Below are positions 21,063-34,600 of a stretch of 64,000 bases of DNA, piece after piece. The position numbers and the translations under genes were made by a program. Source of the DNA: Leptasterias polaris (taxonomy: Eukaryota > Echinodermata > Asteroidea > Forcipulatida > Asteriidae); assembly GCA_037783415.1 (NCBI GenBank), contig JAZGTN010000096.1, positions 806,001 through 870,000 of the forward strand. The letters run 5' to 3'. The notes under the pieces are model-generated. The model did not search any database. It saw only the letters and a list, made by a program, of their open reading frames with translations, and was not told where the DNA came from. Every line of letters starts with the position of its first letter. Positions within the stretch are counted from its first letter, which is position 1.

Positions 21063-24000
21063 TATTTGTTCATTACCCTGCTATTTTTTGCTCTACAAAT
21101 TTATTGATTTTTATAAAGCTTGTGAGCATTTTCTCCATAAAAATGGAGTTTAAATGTATCATTAAAAAGGGCAGAATTGTGCCAACCCAGTTATATATTT
21201 TGTGGTACTCAAAACTGCCATACAAAATAGTGGTCATTGTTTGTAGACAATAGAATGGTCTATTGACCTATGTAGGCCTGGAACCACACAAAGACATGGC
21301 CCTACATGGGTCCTACCTGTTGCCCTGGTCTTGGCCTCGGTGCCCCTTCAGAAATGACAATGGCCTCGCCCTCCCCAAAATGAAAATCCAGACCTGATTG
21401 ACCCCCTTGCACCAACGTCACACGTGACTACTGCTGCCTCTATTGGAGTCAACTCATAACCATGGAAACACGGCGTCTCTTAAAATGAGCACTACACTGT
21501 ATAACACACAGCGACATTGACTCCAACAAGGGCACAACCAATATTATTGTGATGATGACGTCGGGTGCATTGGATCAATGACCCAATTCACCGGGCAAAA
21601 TTTCATAATGCTGTTTTAAAGAAAATAACGCTTGACAAGTTTCTTTGCGGAGCAGAAATTGAGTGGGGCACCAGTCACAACAATGCAAGCTTAATGTAAT
21701 TTTGGCTGGTAACCTGTTTCTGCTAAGCAATCCTTTTCTGTGCTTAGCAAATTTGGTCGTGCTTACAGGCCTTACTGACGTCATCACACAGTAAATCTTG
21801 GTTTTGCCATTTTAGGAGTCAATTACCCCTTGTGTGTTACTATGTAGTTTGTGTGCGCACCCATATCTTTACATGCAATGTGAGTTCCATTATGGCAGAC
21901 CATGGGAACACAGTAGCTGCTTAGGAGGTCAGTGCAACAGGTCAATAGGATATTGAGGAGCTTTTTTTCTGCGAAATTTATCTGTGCGCTTAGCAACTCT
22001 CTGTGCGCTTAGCAACTCTCAGTGCGCTTAGCAACTCTCAGTGTTACTTTGCTTCATGGCAAGAAGTAATAAATGTAGAGTTTTTCTATTGTTTTGTTAT
22101 CTGATTTTTTTAGGAAAAAATATTTTAATTTATATTAATTTTGATGTCCATAAACAGGCTTAGGTATTAAGAATAAATCAGAGAAGAACAGTACATTAAC
22201 TAATGAAATGGGAGCTTTTGATTGAAGTTAACATGCTGTAATTCCACTTTAACAAAGCCTGCTTTCCACTTAAGCCAGCAAAAACAAGATGCAAGAATAC
22301 AAACACAGTAGGTGTTGAAATTGTTCAAATTATGCTGAGAAGCAAATTTATGTCAAAGTGAGCCTTGTGTATGAAGACCATCTATAGAGCTTTGATCAGA
22401 GTACTATCTGGTTACTTCAGATACACACATTATGAGAAGTCTCATGAGCACAGCCATGTATGTGGCAGAGCTGTGTATTGACAAAGTTGCAACAATTTAC
22501 GATTAAAAGCCATTATCGGTTTAAAAAACACTTGTTCGCACACAGGTTGCCAGATTGGTCGTGCTGCATTTGGACTGAAAATGGCGTCCAGCAACCACGT
22601 GACCAAAGATAACGGGTCGCTCCATGTTGCAACTCTCTCAGTACACAGCTTTGGTCTGTGGCATGTACATGTAGGTGACCCAGGATCAAATCTTTCACAT
22701 TGGAATGCTTCAAATAAGATTTGGGTTTTTCCACACTAATGGTTACACCTGGTGAGGCATGGGAGAGTAGTTTTAAAGCAAGTAGTGTAGTTTATCCTAG
22801 TTTTTTCCTCTTCCAATTGTTGTTAGTAAATTTTTCTTGTGTGAGAAAAAAAGTAGTGTTCATAATGGGATGGAAAATCTTTACAAAAACTGTCTCAGTT
22901 ATGAACGCTATATCCTGAACATGTATACCCCTAATTTCTCAATGAATCAGAAGCTTGTCTTAAGTTTGGCTGGTAGTTCTGTAAGGGTCTTTTGAATTTG
23001 TAAGGGTGAAATAGTTGGGGGAATATATTTATTCCAGTGTTTCTTACCAATCTGTCCAAAAAGTTCAGTCTCTGTTATGAATTTTACAATCTTCAAGATG
23101 ATCACCTGCAATTTTGTAATATATCAAGATTTTTTTCAGATTTTTGTAAAGAGCCGTCTTCTTTATGCATGTATACATTAACTATTTCGCTAGCGACCGG
23201 TTTAAATCCCTTCAGAAAAAAATAGTCGTCATTAAAAAAAACCAAAAAAACTGAGTAAATTATGAAAGGTTCCATATGATCAAGTTATCACAAAAAATAA
23301 ATGGTACAAGACAAAATACCTCATTTTTATTATTATTATATTTCCTCAAATGTCACTTTTGTAACCATCAGTGTGGATAGGTCCACTTATTGTTGTTGGA
23401 GTAGTCTCTCAAATATTTGATTTAAACGAATAGAAAATAACCTTGCATAAAAATGCATATTTGTAAATAGATAAATAATACAATCTTTTGCCTTATCAAA
23501 TGAAATCCACTTTGTTGAAGATAATAAGCATTAAGGAGGTATGCAGTAGGGGCCGCTCGCTTCCCAGGAAGTTGAGGATAATGCAAGAATGGCAGAAGTG
23601 GCCCAATGCAAGTTTTAAAAGCTGTATCAACATCATATAAAGATGGAGGTAACGGTAAATCAAAATTAATTAAATGCAGAATTTCATTTGGCTTAAAACT
23701 CTGACTTTGTTCTGTAATAAAATAACTATTTATTTACATGTGTTTATACAGGTTGCATGTTTATTATGGAGTGTTTTTGTAGAGAATTTAGTACAAGTGT
23801 ACGTTGTCAATTTGCTGACCTCTGTATAGTTCTTTTGAAGGTGACTGTGGCCCTGAAATAAAAGAAACAGATATTCTCATTTCTATAATTTGACTGTTGC
23901 ACTTCTAATTTGGGTTTCTTTCTGGATAGCATTTCTTTACAATTTGTAGAATGCCTTTTTGGTGCTAAGAAAGTTTGATTCATGTTTCATGATAATTGAA

Positions 24001-24146
24001 TGCAAAGCTGCTTTCCTTGATGTAGACAATCAGTTGACGCAGCAAAATTCATGTAATTTCTGAACTGGGCTTAGTCCTACACATATGTTGCCTATTCAAT
24101 AGTATTCTATAGTATACAATGTGGCACTGCTTAGTATGGTCCCCTG

Positions 24147-24558
24147 CAACCTCGTTCCCAGGGGTGATCGATCTTGCCTAGTATTTTTTTTCCTGCCTGC
24201 CTTGCTCATTTGTAACCCCTGCTATTGGTTAATTTAATGTTCTAATATATGGCACATTTTAATTAGACCTATAGTCGAACCACTTTATGTGCTCACTTAA
24301 GTATGGTAGCCAGCAAAGAGGCATCACTAGTCAAAGAGAAACTGGTCCCCTTTTATTTTAGTTTAGGGTGACCATGTAAAAACATGATTAATTTGAAGTG
24401 GATTACATCAAAATACTTGCATTTTGACGTAAGCGTTCAAAAGTTTTTAACAAGTGTGCGTGCAAAGCAGTCGCTTTGGGAGTCAATTAGCACTTTTTTT
24501 CACATGGGGTTAGTAACGAGCTGTATCGATACGGCACACTGCCCATGGTAGTAAGGCT
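24147..24558. mobile_element. Element with CAACCTCG ends, copy 1
   Basis: Shares termini (CAACCTCGTTCCCAG left; cccatggta-g-aggct right) and interior words (gggtgaccat-taaaaacatgatt, aaaagtttttaacaag) with 59393-59903. Shorter than that copy by about 100 bp. Confidence 0.7.
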
Positions 24559-24590
24559 CTGCATTCTGGCTAAAGTGACATTGAATTTAA

Positions 24591-24754
24591 CAGGAGTAGC
24601 AGACTGGACTGTAAATGGCACAAACATTGACATTTCAGTCATTGTACTTCCTTGAAGATGAGTACTTCAAGACAGGAGTAGCAGACTGGACTGTAAATGG
24701 CACAAACATTGACATTTCAGTCATTGTACTTCCTTGAAGACGAGTACTTCAAGT
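24591..24754. repeat. 82-bp direct duplication
   Basis: Two nearly identical tandem copies beginning caggagtagcagactggact; they differ by a single gatgag/gacgag change. Confidence 0.9.
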
Positions 24755-25160
24755 TGAACAACCAACGGAAAAAATGTAGAATTCCTTGGATTACTTGTAC
24801 ATGGTTTTCACCAATGCCGTTATAACTCGAGCACTCTGGCATACACAGCCTACCAGTAAAGTACATTCACATATACATGTACACATGAGGTACCAAGATT
24901 TACATTTATGCTCCGTTGTGGAAGGAGATTCTGTCCCCCTGGAATTTCACACGAACCTTGGTGAACACTTTCCAAACCTGTGAGATTTGTGACGCCAAAT
25001 TTGGCTAAATGCATTCTTGTATGGAACACTATTTTTTTGTTAATGCTTTTCAGTTGTCACCTTATTAATGAATTGGCCATTTTGTGTCTCAATCCTTGAA
25101 TGCAGCTTCTGTGTGTGCTCAAAGCCTCTGTTGCAGGTGCACCCACCCCCCCCCCCCCCC

Positions 25161-25496
25161 TTTGTATTGAATGTTGTGGAATAACTGATGATCTATTTCA
25201 AATGCATCCATGTTTGAGCACAGCCAAAATATATTGACTGTTCAATTTATACCAAATTATGCACAATACATTTTTGTATTGAATGTTGTGGAATAACTGA
25301 TGATCTATTTCAAATGCATCCATGTTTGAGCACAGCCAAAATATATTGACTGTTCAATTTATACCAAATTATGCACAATATATTTTTGTATTGAATGTTG
25401 TGGAATAACTGATGATCTATTTCAAATGCATCCATGTTTGAGCACAGCCAAAATACATTGACTGTTCAATTTATACCAAATTATGCACAATACATT
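25161..25496. repeat. 112-bp tandem triplication
   Basis: Three near-identical copies starting tttgtattgaatgttgtgga at 25161, 25273 and 25385, directly after a C run at 25147-25160. Confidence 0.93.
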
Positions 25497-28400
25497 TCTC
25501 AAGCATTTTAAAGAGACTGCATTTTATGTGTAATCATCGTATAGAATTCCATTCCAGCCATTTGAATACTGCTTGTAAGGTATTAAGAGTCGAGTCCCAA
25601 GCCATCAATGGCCCCGAGTTGCATCTTGTCGTTACATTATTGACTTATTGACGACAACATTGGCCAAGAACCAACAATCAACTAAGTGAAAATGGGACGT
25701 AACGAAGTGACTGCGACGGCACTACATGACTGCAGAGCAAACAGCTAGGGACTCCACTATTAAAACCATACATGCTACATTCAAATAGCAGTAATGGAAT
25801 TCCGTACCATCAGCACACACCCACACCTAGCTGGTTTTCTTTTAGTTTGACACACTTCTATGGAAATGTCTGAGGAATACCATGAAGCAGAACGATCGAT
25901 TGTTTTGTATTAGAGCTGATTGATTAACGTTAACTTGGGAAAAAATGGCAAATTGTCAATATTAGGAACATGACTTTTACTTTACTTTGAGAAATGCAAA
26001 CAAGTTTTCTAGCAGTGAGCCAAGGTCAATCTTCTCGCCAAGCAAGATTGAAATTCACGGTAAACCATTTTACAGTTTGGCTCCAACAATTATCAGAATC
26101 CCAACAGAAATGCACAAGTTAATATCAAATTATGGAACATGTTTCTGTGTCTAAAATATGTCAACTTCTGTCATAAGATTCACTTTTGAACAGCGAGACA
26201 GGGGAATTTAGTTTAAAATCATACACACAAAGGTATGCCAGCTGTGAAGCCAGAAGTACCCAAGTGCCTGAGTGTGCACATGTGAAGTATTGACCAACCC
26301 AACAGGATTTGAGCTTACAATTTACAAATACTGAAACAATTCACAACTAGCACAAAGCTAATGATAAAGTGACATGTCATATCTGTTTTTAATACAGACA
26401 GCTTTAATACATATTTCAAATGGACAAGGAGCAAAAACATACTTATCTATCGACATCCAATTCTAACTGACAATATATATATTTTTACTTGGAAATTCCT
26501 CAACACACGTATTTCAAAAAGCATACAGTAACTGATTTACCAAACTAAAGGACGAAATTGGTATGGCTTGCCTGAAACAGCATTGCTTTAATCCAAACAT
26601 TATAGAGATGGGAAACTCGGATTGAAATATGAAATGTGCACTGATGGACACCATTTCAGCAAGCAACTATTTTGGTGCAACTGTAGATCAGTGCAGACAA
26701 TGACTATCAATCATATAACAGAACATTTTGCTTGCTGAAATAATGCCAATGTGTACTTCTTGTACCAGCGATAGAGCTCCAGTAACCTATCTTGTGCCTT
26801 CGGCGCTCTATACTCTTTGGTTTAATCATACAGCAAGGATCTCTGTCCCTGGTTAAGTCAGCCATGCAAACACTTCCGTGGATATCATATGGGAATTATT
26901 GGAGTAAATAGAAACGGATCCAACATGGTTGGTAATTCACACAAATTTTCTCATCGAAAAGGGGAAAAAACAAGCACCACTCATAACAACCATTAATGCT
27001 GAAAATTCTTTGCATTTGAAGAAACAAATGTCATTATATTAGAACGTAAAATACTTCTTTGGCTTTGGAATCAGATAAAGCATCAATATATACACACACT
27101 ATCATAACAAAGCTTCAATACGCTGACCAATGAAAAACATAGCTAAGCATAATGCAGACACACAAATTTACCATCTTTAGCTTTCTAGTTTTTCAAGCTC
27201 ATACAGGTAGTGCTATTCCCCCACCCCCCCCCCCCAGTACTGATGAACAACATTTTAATATCAAAAATAAATTGAAAGAAATTAAGGTAAATCACACCTG
27301 CATGACATGCAGGTTTTTTTGCCAGTTTACTCCAGTTTGCTTCTGAGGACCTAATATAATAAATTGCAAAACTATTATGCAACACACAGCGGTGGGCTAC
27401 TGGCATTCAAGTTTCTGTGTTGGCGGTGTCATGTCATAATGACACATGTCACTGTGGTGAGACACTGTAGAGGAGTGCACACACAGGAAACTGTTTCACA
27501 GAGTACCTGGTGTCATGGTTAGGTGGCCCTGGGCAAAAACAATGAATGGATTAACTATTTGCATGGATTTGTGCCTAACACCTTTATGGAAGATCTGCTC
27601 CTTTCACAAACCAGCCAAGATTTTGCAAAGACGATTATACTGCATTGTCATGAGGCCCTTCATCTCTCTCCGGAATGCCGTCTGTTCGAACAGTCTGGTT
27701 AAGATCGGCCGTTACATAATGACTTTCTAACAGTCTGATTGTGCTTCAGAAACATCTCTAAGGGTGTCCAAACTGAATTTCATTGACAAAACAAATTGTT
27801 AATGGCTAGAAATAAAGTTGCTTTTTGACTGAAAATAATCCTGAACGGGTAACAGGAAGATTCTGGAAAAGTTTCCTGAGCACGCCACCACCTTCTGGAC
27901 GTTTTTTTTTTTAAATTATTACCAATATACACCTGAGGATGTATTCTATCGATAGGGTTAGTACCCCAAAATGTAAAATAAATAGTTTTCATAGGGGACC
28001 GATTTAAACAAAAAAATTTTAAAGGTAAAATCCTAAAATTTGAAAAATAAAAAACACGCTTCTTTCCCTCTCCCCAGTCTTCTTTCCTCCTCCCCCACTA
28101 CCTCTCCCCATCATTCACTCACTCTCTGTGGAAGGAATTGAACATTTACAAGCAATTAAATAATGCAATGTACTTACCGGGAATTGAACCTGTATCAAGA
28201 GAGATCAAATTATATGCACAAGAGCATAGCCTATTTACCGCTATTTACCAAAATTGGTTTGATAGTTCTACAAATTTCTTCCATTACCTGTTTAGTAAAA
28301 GGTCATAATGAATATTTAATTTCTATGAATATTAAAATCAGCAGTAATTGTCGAATAGTTTGCATAAACTGAATATTCAGGAGTTTATGAACTAAAACCT

Positions 28401-28916
28401 GCTTAACATATTAGTCACGTGAAAGGTTCTTTTGGATTATTTCATTAGTACAAGTCATGGGTAAGTTCATGTTCATAAGGGCAATATCGGGCTATTATTT
28501 CCCTTTTTTGAATCATCCTTCAATGGGGGTATGTTCATCACATCAGAGGCCACTGTAGCTGGCTTACCCATTCCATGCGCATGAACGATGACGGACTCAT
28601 TGGAGTATTGCACATCATTTACCCGGACACACACACAGCAGGAAAACGAAAACAAAATGGTGTTTATTTTCGACGAAGCTTTTGCGATTTTCTGACGCCT
28701 TTTTAAGGCCTTTAAAATTGTTCAATTTTCCTGTTTTTTGCTGTATATATTCAGTTAACCCATCTTGACAGGTAAGACTAAAATTTAGAGTAATCGGCCA
28801 GATATTGAGGGAGCTAGAGTGGTGGCGTGCTGCGGAATTTTAGCCAAGATTCTTATTACCAAAGCAAACTGGTTAAGATTAACACAAACAAAAATATTCA
28901 AACGTCAAACCCTCTA

Positions 28917-29120
28917 TTGGCCCTTTGTACTGATCCGCCATGTGCGTGTAGAGCCTCAACTTCATGCTTCATTTGTATTGTATTTAAGCATCTGTTTAGA
29001 TGAAAATGTCATTACATTACCCTGACAATACAGAGTTATATAATAATGCTTAAAACTACTCACTGCTGTCTCAAATTCGAGGCTCTACACGCACAAGGCT
29101 GACCTTCCAAAGGGCCAAGC
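28917..29120. mobile_element. Small foldback, about 200 bp
   Basis: The left arm ttggccctttgtactgatcc…gtgcgtgtagagcctc is inverted at about 29075-29120. A/T-rich loop; non-coding. Confidence 0.7.
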
Positions 29121-30059
29121 ATGTAGGGGTTTTTTAACTTGAAAAACATCAACACAATAAACATTGATTAAAATTTGTGGTAACATCCTTCACCCACCCC
29201 TACACCAACATTTTAAAACAACACTATTTGTTTACACTGTAAACCAAAGGACCTCTCTTAAAATCCGCTCATTGTTTGGACTGATTTTTCTTACACAAAC
29301 ACACATAAACAAACTGAAGACAGTGCAAGTTTGTAAAACCACCTAGATGTCTTAGAGATAAAGCCCTTGGTGTCCAATGATAGATAAGTTTACCTAGCTA
29401 ACACTCATTTTGTAATACAATGAATACATTGAACGCTAATGGACGGCAATTAAGTACTAATAAAACATAGAACTTCCATCTGTTACATTATCGCTAAAGA
29501 AACTACAATAAAACAATCTTCATTGAAAACTGAATGCTTTCAAAGCAAACCTTTTGAAGTAAAAATCATATGTACACGTTGGGATAAAAGCTGGCGTGGT
29601 CTTGTAAACATCAGATTGTCTTTGGTTTGAAATCAACTTGGTCTTCTACATGTAGTACTGGTAAAATATACTTTAAAAGTTGGACATAATTTTCTTTACA
29701 TTTTCAAAATCATTACTTAACAGCACCTAAAGCATAAGATAAGATAAAAAAATGAAAAAGATTATATATTTCCAAGGACGGTACACTTCTAAAATCTTCA
29801 CAAATATTTACAAATAACTTAGGCTTTGGTTTGTAGAAAGTACTTATCAAAAAACCTGGTCTAAATATCTACAACAGTATTTCAGACAAAATGAATAGTT
29901 TATACATGCCACTCAAACATAGATTATGAGACATTAATAAGAATGATTATCTGAATCAGAACCAAGTTCAACAGAAGGACAATTTTTACAATAATTTCCT
30001 TCTAAAACTGAAGTGAATATGAACTTCAGGACACACTGCAGGATGCCTAAAAGCAAAAG

Positions 30060-30520
30060 CAAGTTTTGGCATTTAAAATAATCCCAATAGTTTTCCTTTA
30101 TGATCGCAATCGTGGACCTACTGTCCCTTAAGTTATAACTCCTTGGTTTGAATGTCACTACAAGTACACCCACACACCCACGTGTGTAAATACCGGCAAT
30201 CGTGGACCCTCCTTTGTTCAACTCTTTGTGATAGCAACCGTGGACCACAATGCTTTCCTTTGTGATAGCAACCGTGGACCTATTGTTCCTTTTGTTATAG
30301 GTCCCCGGTTTGAATGTGGATACACACACACACAGTTGTGAATCCCGCTAATGAAGGACTTCTTTTTGTTCTCCCATTGTTTGGACTTAGTTTTTTGTCC
30401 GCGACGTCCCCATTGGTTTTGTACCTGAAAGCAAAGCAAAGGCGTCCTCGCTCTGTCAAACACCCGGATCCATTTTGTTAAAGTCCTTGGTTTCAATGTG
30501 TAGACATCCTCTCACACACA
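30060..30520. repeat. Repeat block shared with AGBL5 intron 4
   Basis: Contains gatagcaaccgtggacc units, a ccacgattg unit and a cacacaca run, in the opposite orientation to 46690-47215. Short ORFs here are low-complexity shadows. Confidence 0.75.
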
Positions 30521-30829
30521 GCAAAGGTCACAGCACATTTTTCTACATTTTGAATACAATTGCCACTTGAACACATCAAATATTTTCTACAAGATGAAAT
30601 TTTATAAATCACAATTTTACATAAATTATTAGGGAGACCCCAAAAAGCTGGACCAATTATGATTTAGAAATAATAAATTCATAATCATTTTAAATTAGAA
30701 ATTAGAAACTTCATCTCTGAAAGTTTTTTTAAAGTAAAACTCAATCTGCATTTTGTTCTTGTAATAATTGGCACCGTTTAATAAGCTGCTATTATTACCT
30801 TCCCATTCGTAACAATGTTCCAATAACTA

Positions 30830-31110
30830 GTATAAACCAGCATGAACCGGTACAATCCAGATTCATCTTGATTGACCTTCCTAGTAGTAACTACAATCAT
30901 CTAAGAACCTGTACAAACCAGCATGATCTGGTATAATCCAGATTTATCTCGACTGACCTTCCCAGTAGTAACTACAATCATCTCAATGACCGGTACAAAC
31001 CAGTATGATCCGGTCCAATCCACATTTATCTTGATTGACCTTCCTAGTAGTAACTACAATCATCTAATAACCAGTACAAACCAGCATGATCCGGAATAAT
31101 CCAGATTCAT
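30830..31110. repeat. ~81-bp tandem repeat, about 3.5 copies
   Basis: Units contain acaaaccagcatgatccgg, aatccagattcatct and gaccttcctagtagtaacta; copies start near 30832, 30914, 30997 and 31077 with modest divergence. Confidence 0.88.
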
Positions 31111-31526
31111 CTCCAATTGGATCATCACATCCAGAATGTAACTTCCTTCTTTGATTTCCAGGTATTGTTCACTTTGTTTAAATCAACCACTTGACAGGAC
31201 ACACTGGATTCTGGATTCTGCAACAAACAAATTGTTTATGTTGGATATTTTTGATTTTAATACTCCACAATTGATAAAAAGAATCTACTTTGTCTACATT
31301 ATAAGAGTTGTTATTCCCCCATCAAGAATACTGAATTACAATAAATGAACCTGTTGGTAAATCATTTATGTCTTGTAGAGAGGGAAAAAGAATATCCTTA
31401 ACTACATTCCAGAAGTACCAACTCTTTCACTGTTTTTATCTTGAAGATTAAAACAATCACACCTTTGTTTTTCATCAAAATGCCTTTGATATATGAATAT
31501 AGAGGAGCTAAAAGATTCAAATTTAC

Positions 31527-31614
31527 CTCGCCAAAGGAATGTGATTTTGTAAACCGCCCAGCAAGCCTTGATCTCTGGTGGGAAAGATCGGTTGGGACCC
31601 CGTCGGAACTACGT
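31527..31614 (-). CDS. AGBL5: AGBL5 coding exon 14 (last one found)
   Basis: Residues 1108-1137: [20 protein letters not shown] then [10 protein letters not shown]. Acceptor cttttatag, donor gtaaat; ends in phase 0, so at least one more exon with a stop is needed. Confidence 0.72.
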
Positions 31615-34600
31615 CTATAAAAGAAAGTAAAGGTATTTCAAATTAACAAAACTTTCCTTAAAGAGTCATTAAATTGTGACCAAATCATTCTTTAACAAAT
31701 AATAACATACGTAAACAAACAAATACTTTAGAATATTAGAAACAAAGCCTAATCTTGTAAACTTGTTTAAACAAAGCCTAATCTTGTAAACTTGTTTAAA
31801 CAAAGCCTAATCTTGTAAACTTGTTTAAACAAAGCCTAATCTTGTAAACTTGTTCAAACAAAGCCTAATCTTGAAAACTTGTTTAAACAAAGCCTAATCT
31901 TGTAAACTTGTTCAAACAAAGCCTAATCTTGTAAACTTGTTCAAACAAAGCCTAATCTTGTAAACTTGTTTAAACAAAGCCTAATCTTGTAAACTTGTTT
32001 AAACAAAGCCTAATCTTGTAAACTTGTTTAAACAAAGCCTAATCTTGTAAACTTGTTTAAACAAAGCCTAATCTTGTAAACTTGTTTAAACAAAGCCTAA
32101 TCTTGTAAACTTGTTTAAACAAAGCCTAATCTTGTAAACTTGTTTAAACAAAGCCTAATCTTGTAAACTTGTTTAAACAAAGCCTAATCTTGTAAACTTG
32201 TTTAATAGATGTTGCTAATGACTATATTTATTTTCTAAGCAAAACTATTTCAAAAACAAGTCGATGTTTAACATCACATGGCAATTTGGCTGGTACCCTG
32301 TTTCTATGAAGTGTTACTAGAAATGAAACTTCAATTAAATTAATGAACTCAAGTTATCTTGCGCAGGCCTGGAATTATGTGGCCTCTGTTGCCCCTGGGG
32401 CCGATTTCACTAACGCGTTTTGATCATCGCAAACGCCGAAACCGATCGCTAAATCCAAAAACCATCGCAACTTAGCGATGGATTTTGAATAACGATTTCA
32501 CTAAATCTTTGCGACGAACTTACTCATCGTAAAACAATTATTAGCGATGAGCAACTTGCGATGACTCGTTAGTGTCCGCAAAGTATAAGTTCATCGCAAA
32601 TTTATGATAAATTGCGCCGTTTTGTGCCTAGATGTTATTATTGGTGTACGTCTTGACGGTAGTTTGTCCGTGAATTAAAGAGTAAAATTACGTTATTTTC
32701 ATTCCCAGTCTTTTACTGGGAGACTCGGGAAACCCTTAATCTCTAACGAGAGAGCTTAAAATCGGTAAAAAGGAGATCTCCATCTATTGGGTTCAATTAT
32801 TTTAGCCAGCATTTTGGCCTAACATTAATGTAGGCCTATTGATATTGCATCAAGAATTCAGCCTTTCCAATTTAATATCATGTACCAATTTTCGGTGACA
32901 ACACTTTTGACGTTATCTATACATGATTTAACCAGTTTTGTCAAATGTTCATAAATCTCTACGTTACATTATTATTATTTACAAAATGTTATAAAATTAA
33001 TTATATTAATACTAATAATAGGCCTACAAATGAAACAAGTTGAATATGATTTCATGTGAACCTTTTTAAATGAATGCTTAAACATTAATATAGTCCACCT
33101 GTTGTTATTTTTGATGCACCAGCATGAAAATTATTTACATTTAAACTGCAATTTATGCATTTCGTTTTTAATCGAACCGCGGCAACAACATTTTGACATT
33201 AAGACGTCCACCATGCGAGGACCGACGATTTTTTGGCGTGCTATGTCAAAGGTCACTACATTTAGCCTCGTACAAAACATTTATTTTCCTTTTAATATCA
33301 TCGCAACTGCGATGACTATAGTGAAACGCAAAATCATCGGCGTCGCAAGTGCGATGGATTTGCGGTTTGCGATCTCATCGCAAGTGCGATAGCGATGATC
33401 GCAAATGGGAACTTTAGTGAAATGGGCCCCAGGTCTTGGCATTGGTGCCCCTTTCAAAGTTTCCTATAGACTTTAGGATTCTCCAATGGAAAGTCCTCTT
33501 TGCAAAATAAAAATGGCCTTCTCAAAGATGAGATTCTAGGCCAGCATGTGAAAACACATGAAACTTGTTTTCATTGTACAGCAGCAAAACTACAACTACA
33601 TAAATAACACCTTTAAATACAATATAACAAATTAAGAAAATTATTTAAAAAGATTAACCCTCCTACTGTTCGCAACATTTTCAAGTGAGTTGACCAACCA
33701 TTTGAAACCATTCAACTGCCAAAGTTGTGTATGGTGGCACAACTGTGCACAGAACTAACTGTGTACTGGGTACATGCATTCCCTCATGGTATCATATTGC
33801 AAGGCTGGCATAGCTTATCTATCATTCAAAACCACAGTGAATGGTATTGAATGGTCAGACAGCAAGAGGGTTAAAGAGCACAATAAAAAAGTCACCAGCT
33901 CAGTCATGTTTTCCTCTATGGATGTACAAAGGGAAGGTATATGTTTGGTAATCACTCTTAAAATTAATGGCAATAAAAACTTATTGCAGCAGCTTTCGAT
34001 AGTGTAAAGCATTTTGAGAAACATTTCACTTTGAAGTAATGTGGTATGTAAAAAGATAGCAGTTTTTATGGCCAAATATCTGAATCTGAGAAATGTTACT
34101 GTCAGAATTGTTTCTCAGATTGTGTATTGGGGATTATTCTTCCTGCGTGGACATATTCACTCCGGATTTTCAGCAATGTCTCAAAAACATGACCACCTTT
34201 AGAAATGAACATTTCACAGGTTAGTTTTATTGTATAAATAGAATCAAAACAATCGAATGGTTCCAAAAACCAAAGGTATACTTTGCCATTCAGACTGTAT
34301 CAGCCAGTTTCACAAATGCAAAAACAACATATCAACCATTAAACTCACCTTCGCAGTGTGATTTGATCATGTCCATTCTGAGAGCTGACATTGAAATCAG
34401 GAACACTGTCTCCTGCTAGGCACAATAATCAAAAATATAACAGTGGGATTTATAAGACAGCTTGCAATGAAACACTACCAAACCCTGTAACAAAATAAAA
34501 CATGGGGACAAAAGTGTTTCCAGCATTAATTGTTGTGCAACCAATTCTGTCCACCAGTTTTCAACAGGGTTCTGGAGAACATGCCTTGTAAAATCCCTTT

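Larger units (their letters stand above)
21063..31526. other. TBPL1-AGBL5 convergent interval, no coding exon confirmed
   Basis: About 10.5 kb in which the terminal exon and 3' UTR of AGBL5 (minus strand) must lie. Contents recognised: a short repeat (21270-21410) related to 36395-36520, MITE pieces (21650-21770), a duplicated gtgcgcttagcaactctc unit (21975-22035), an inverted-end element (24147-24558), an 82-bp duplication (24591-24754), a 112-bp triplication (25161-25496), a foldback (28917-29120), a mixed repeat (30060-30520) and an ~81-bp tandem (30830-31110). Confidence 0.5.

Noticed and set aside
30218..30496. Minus-strand ORF as AGBL5 terminal exon
   Set aside because: The sequence is a dispersed repeat also present at 46690-47215.
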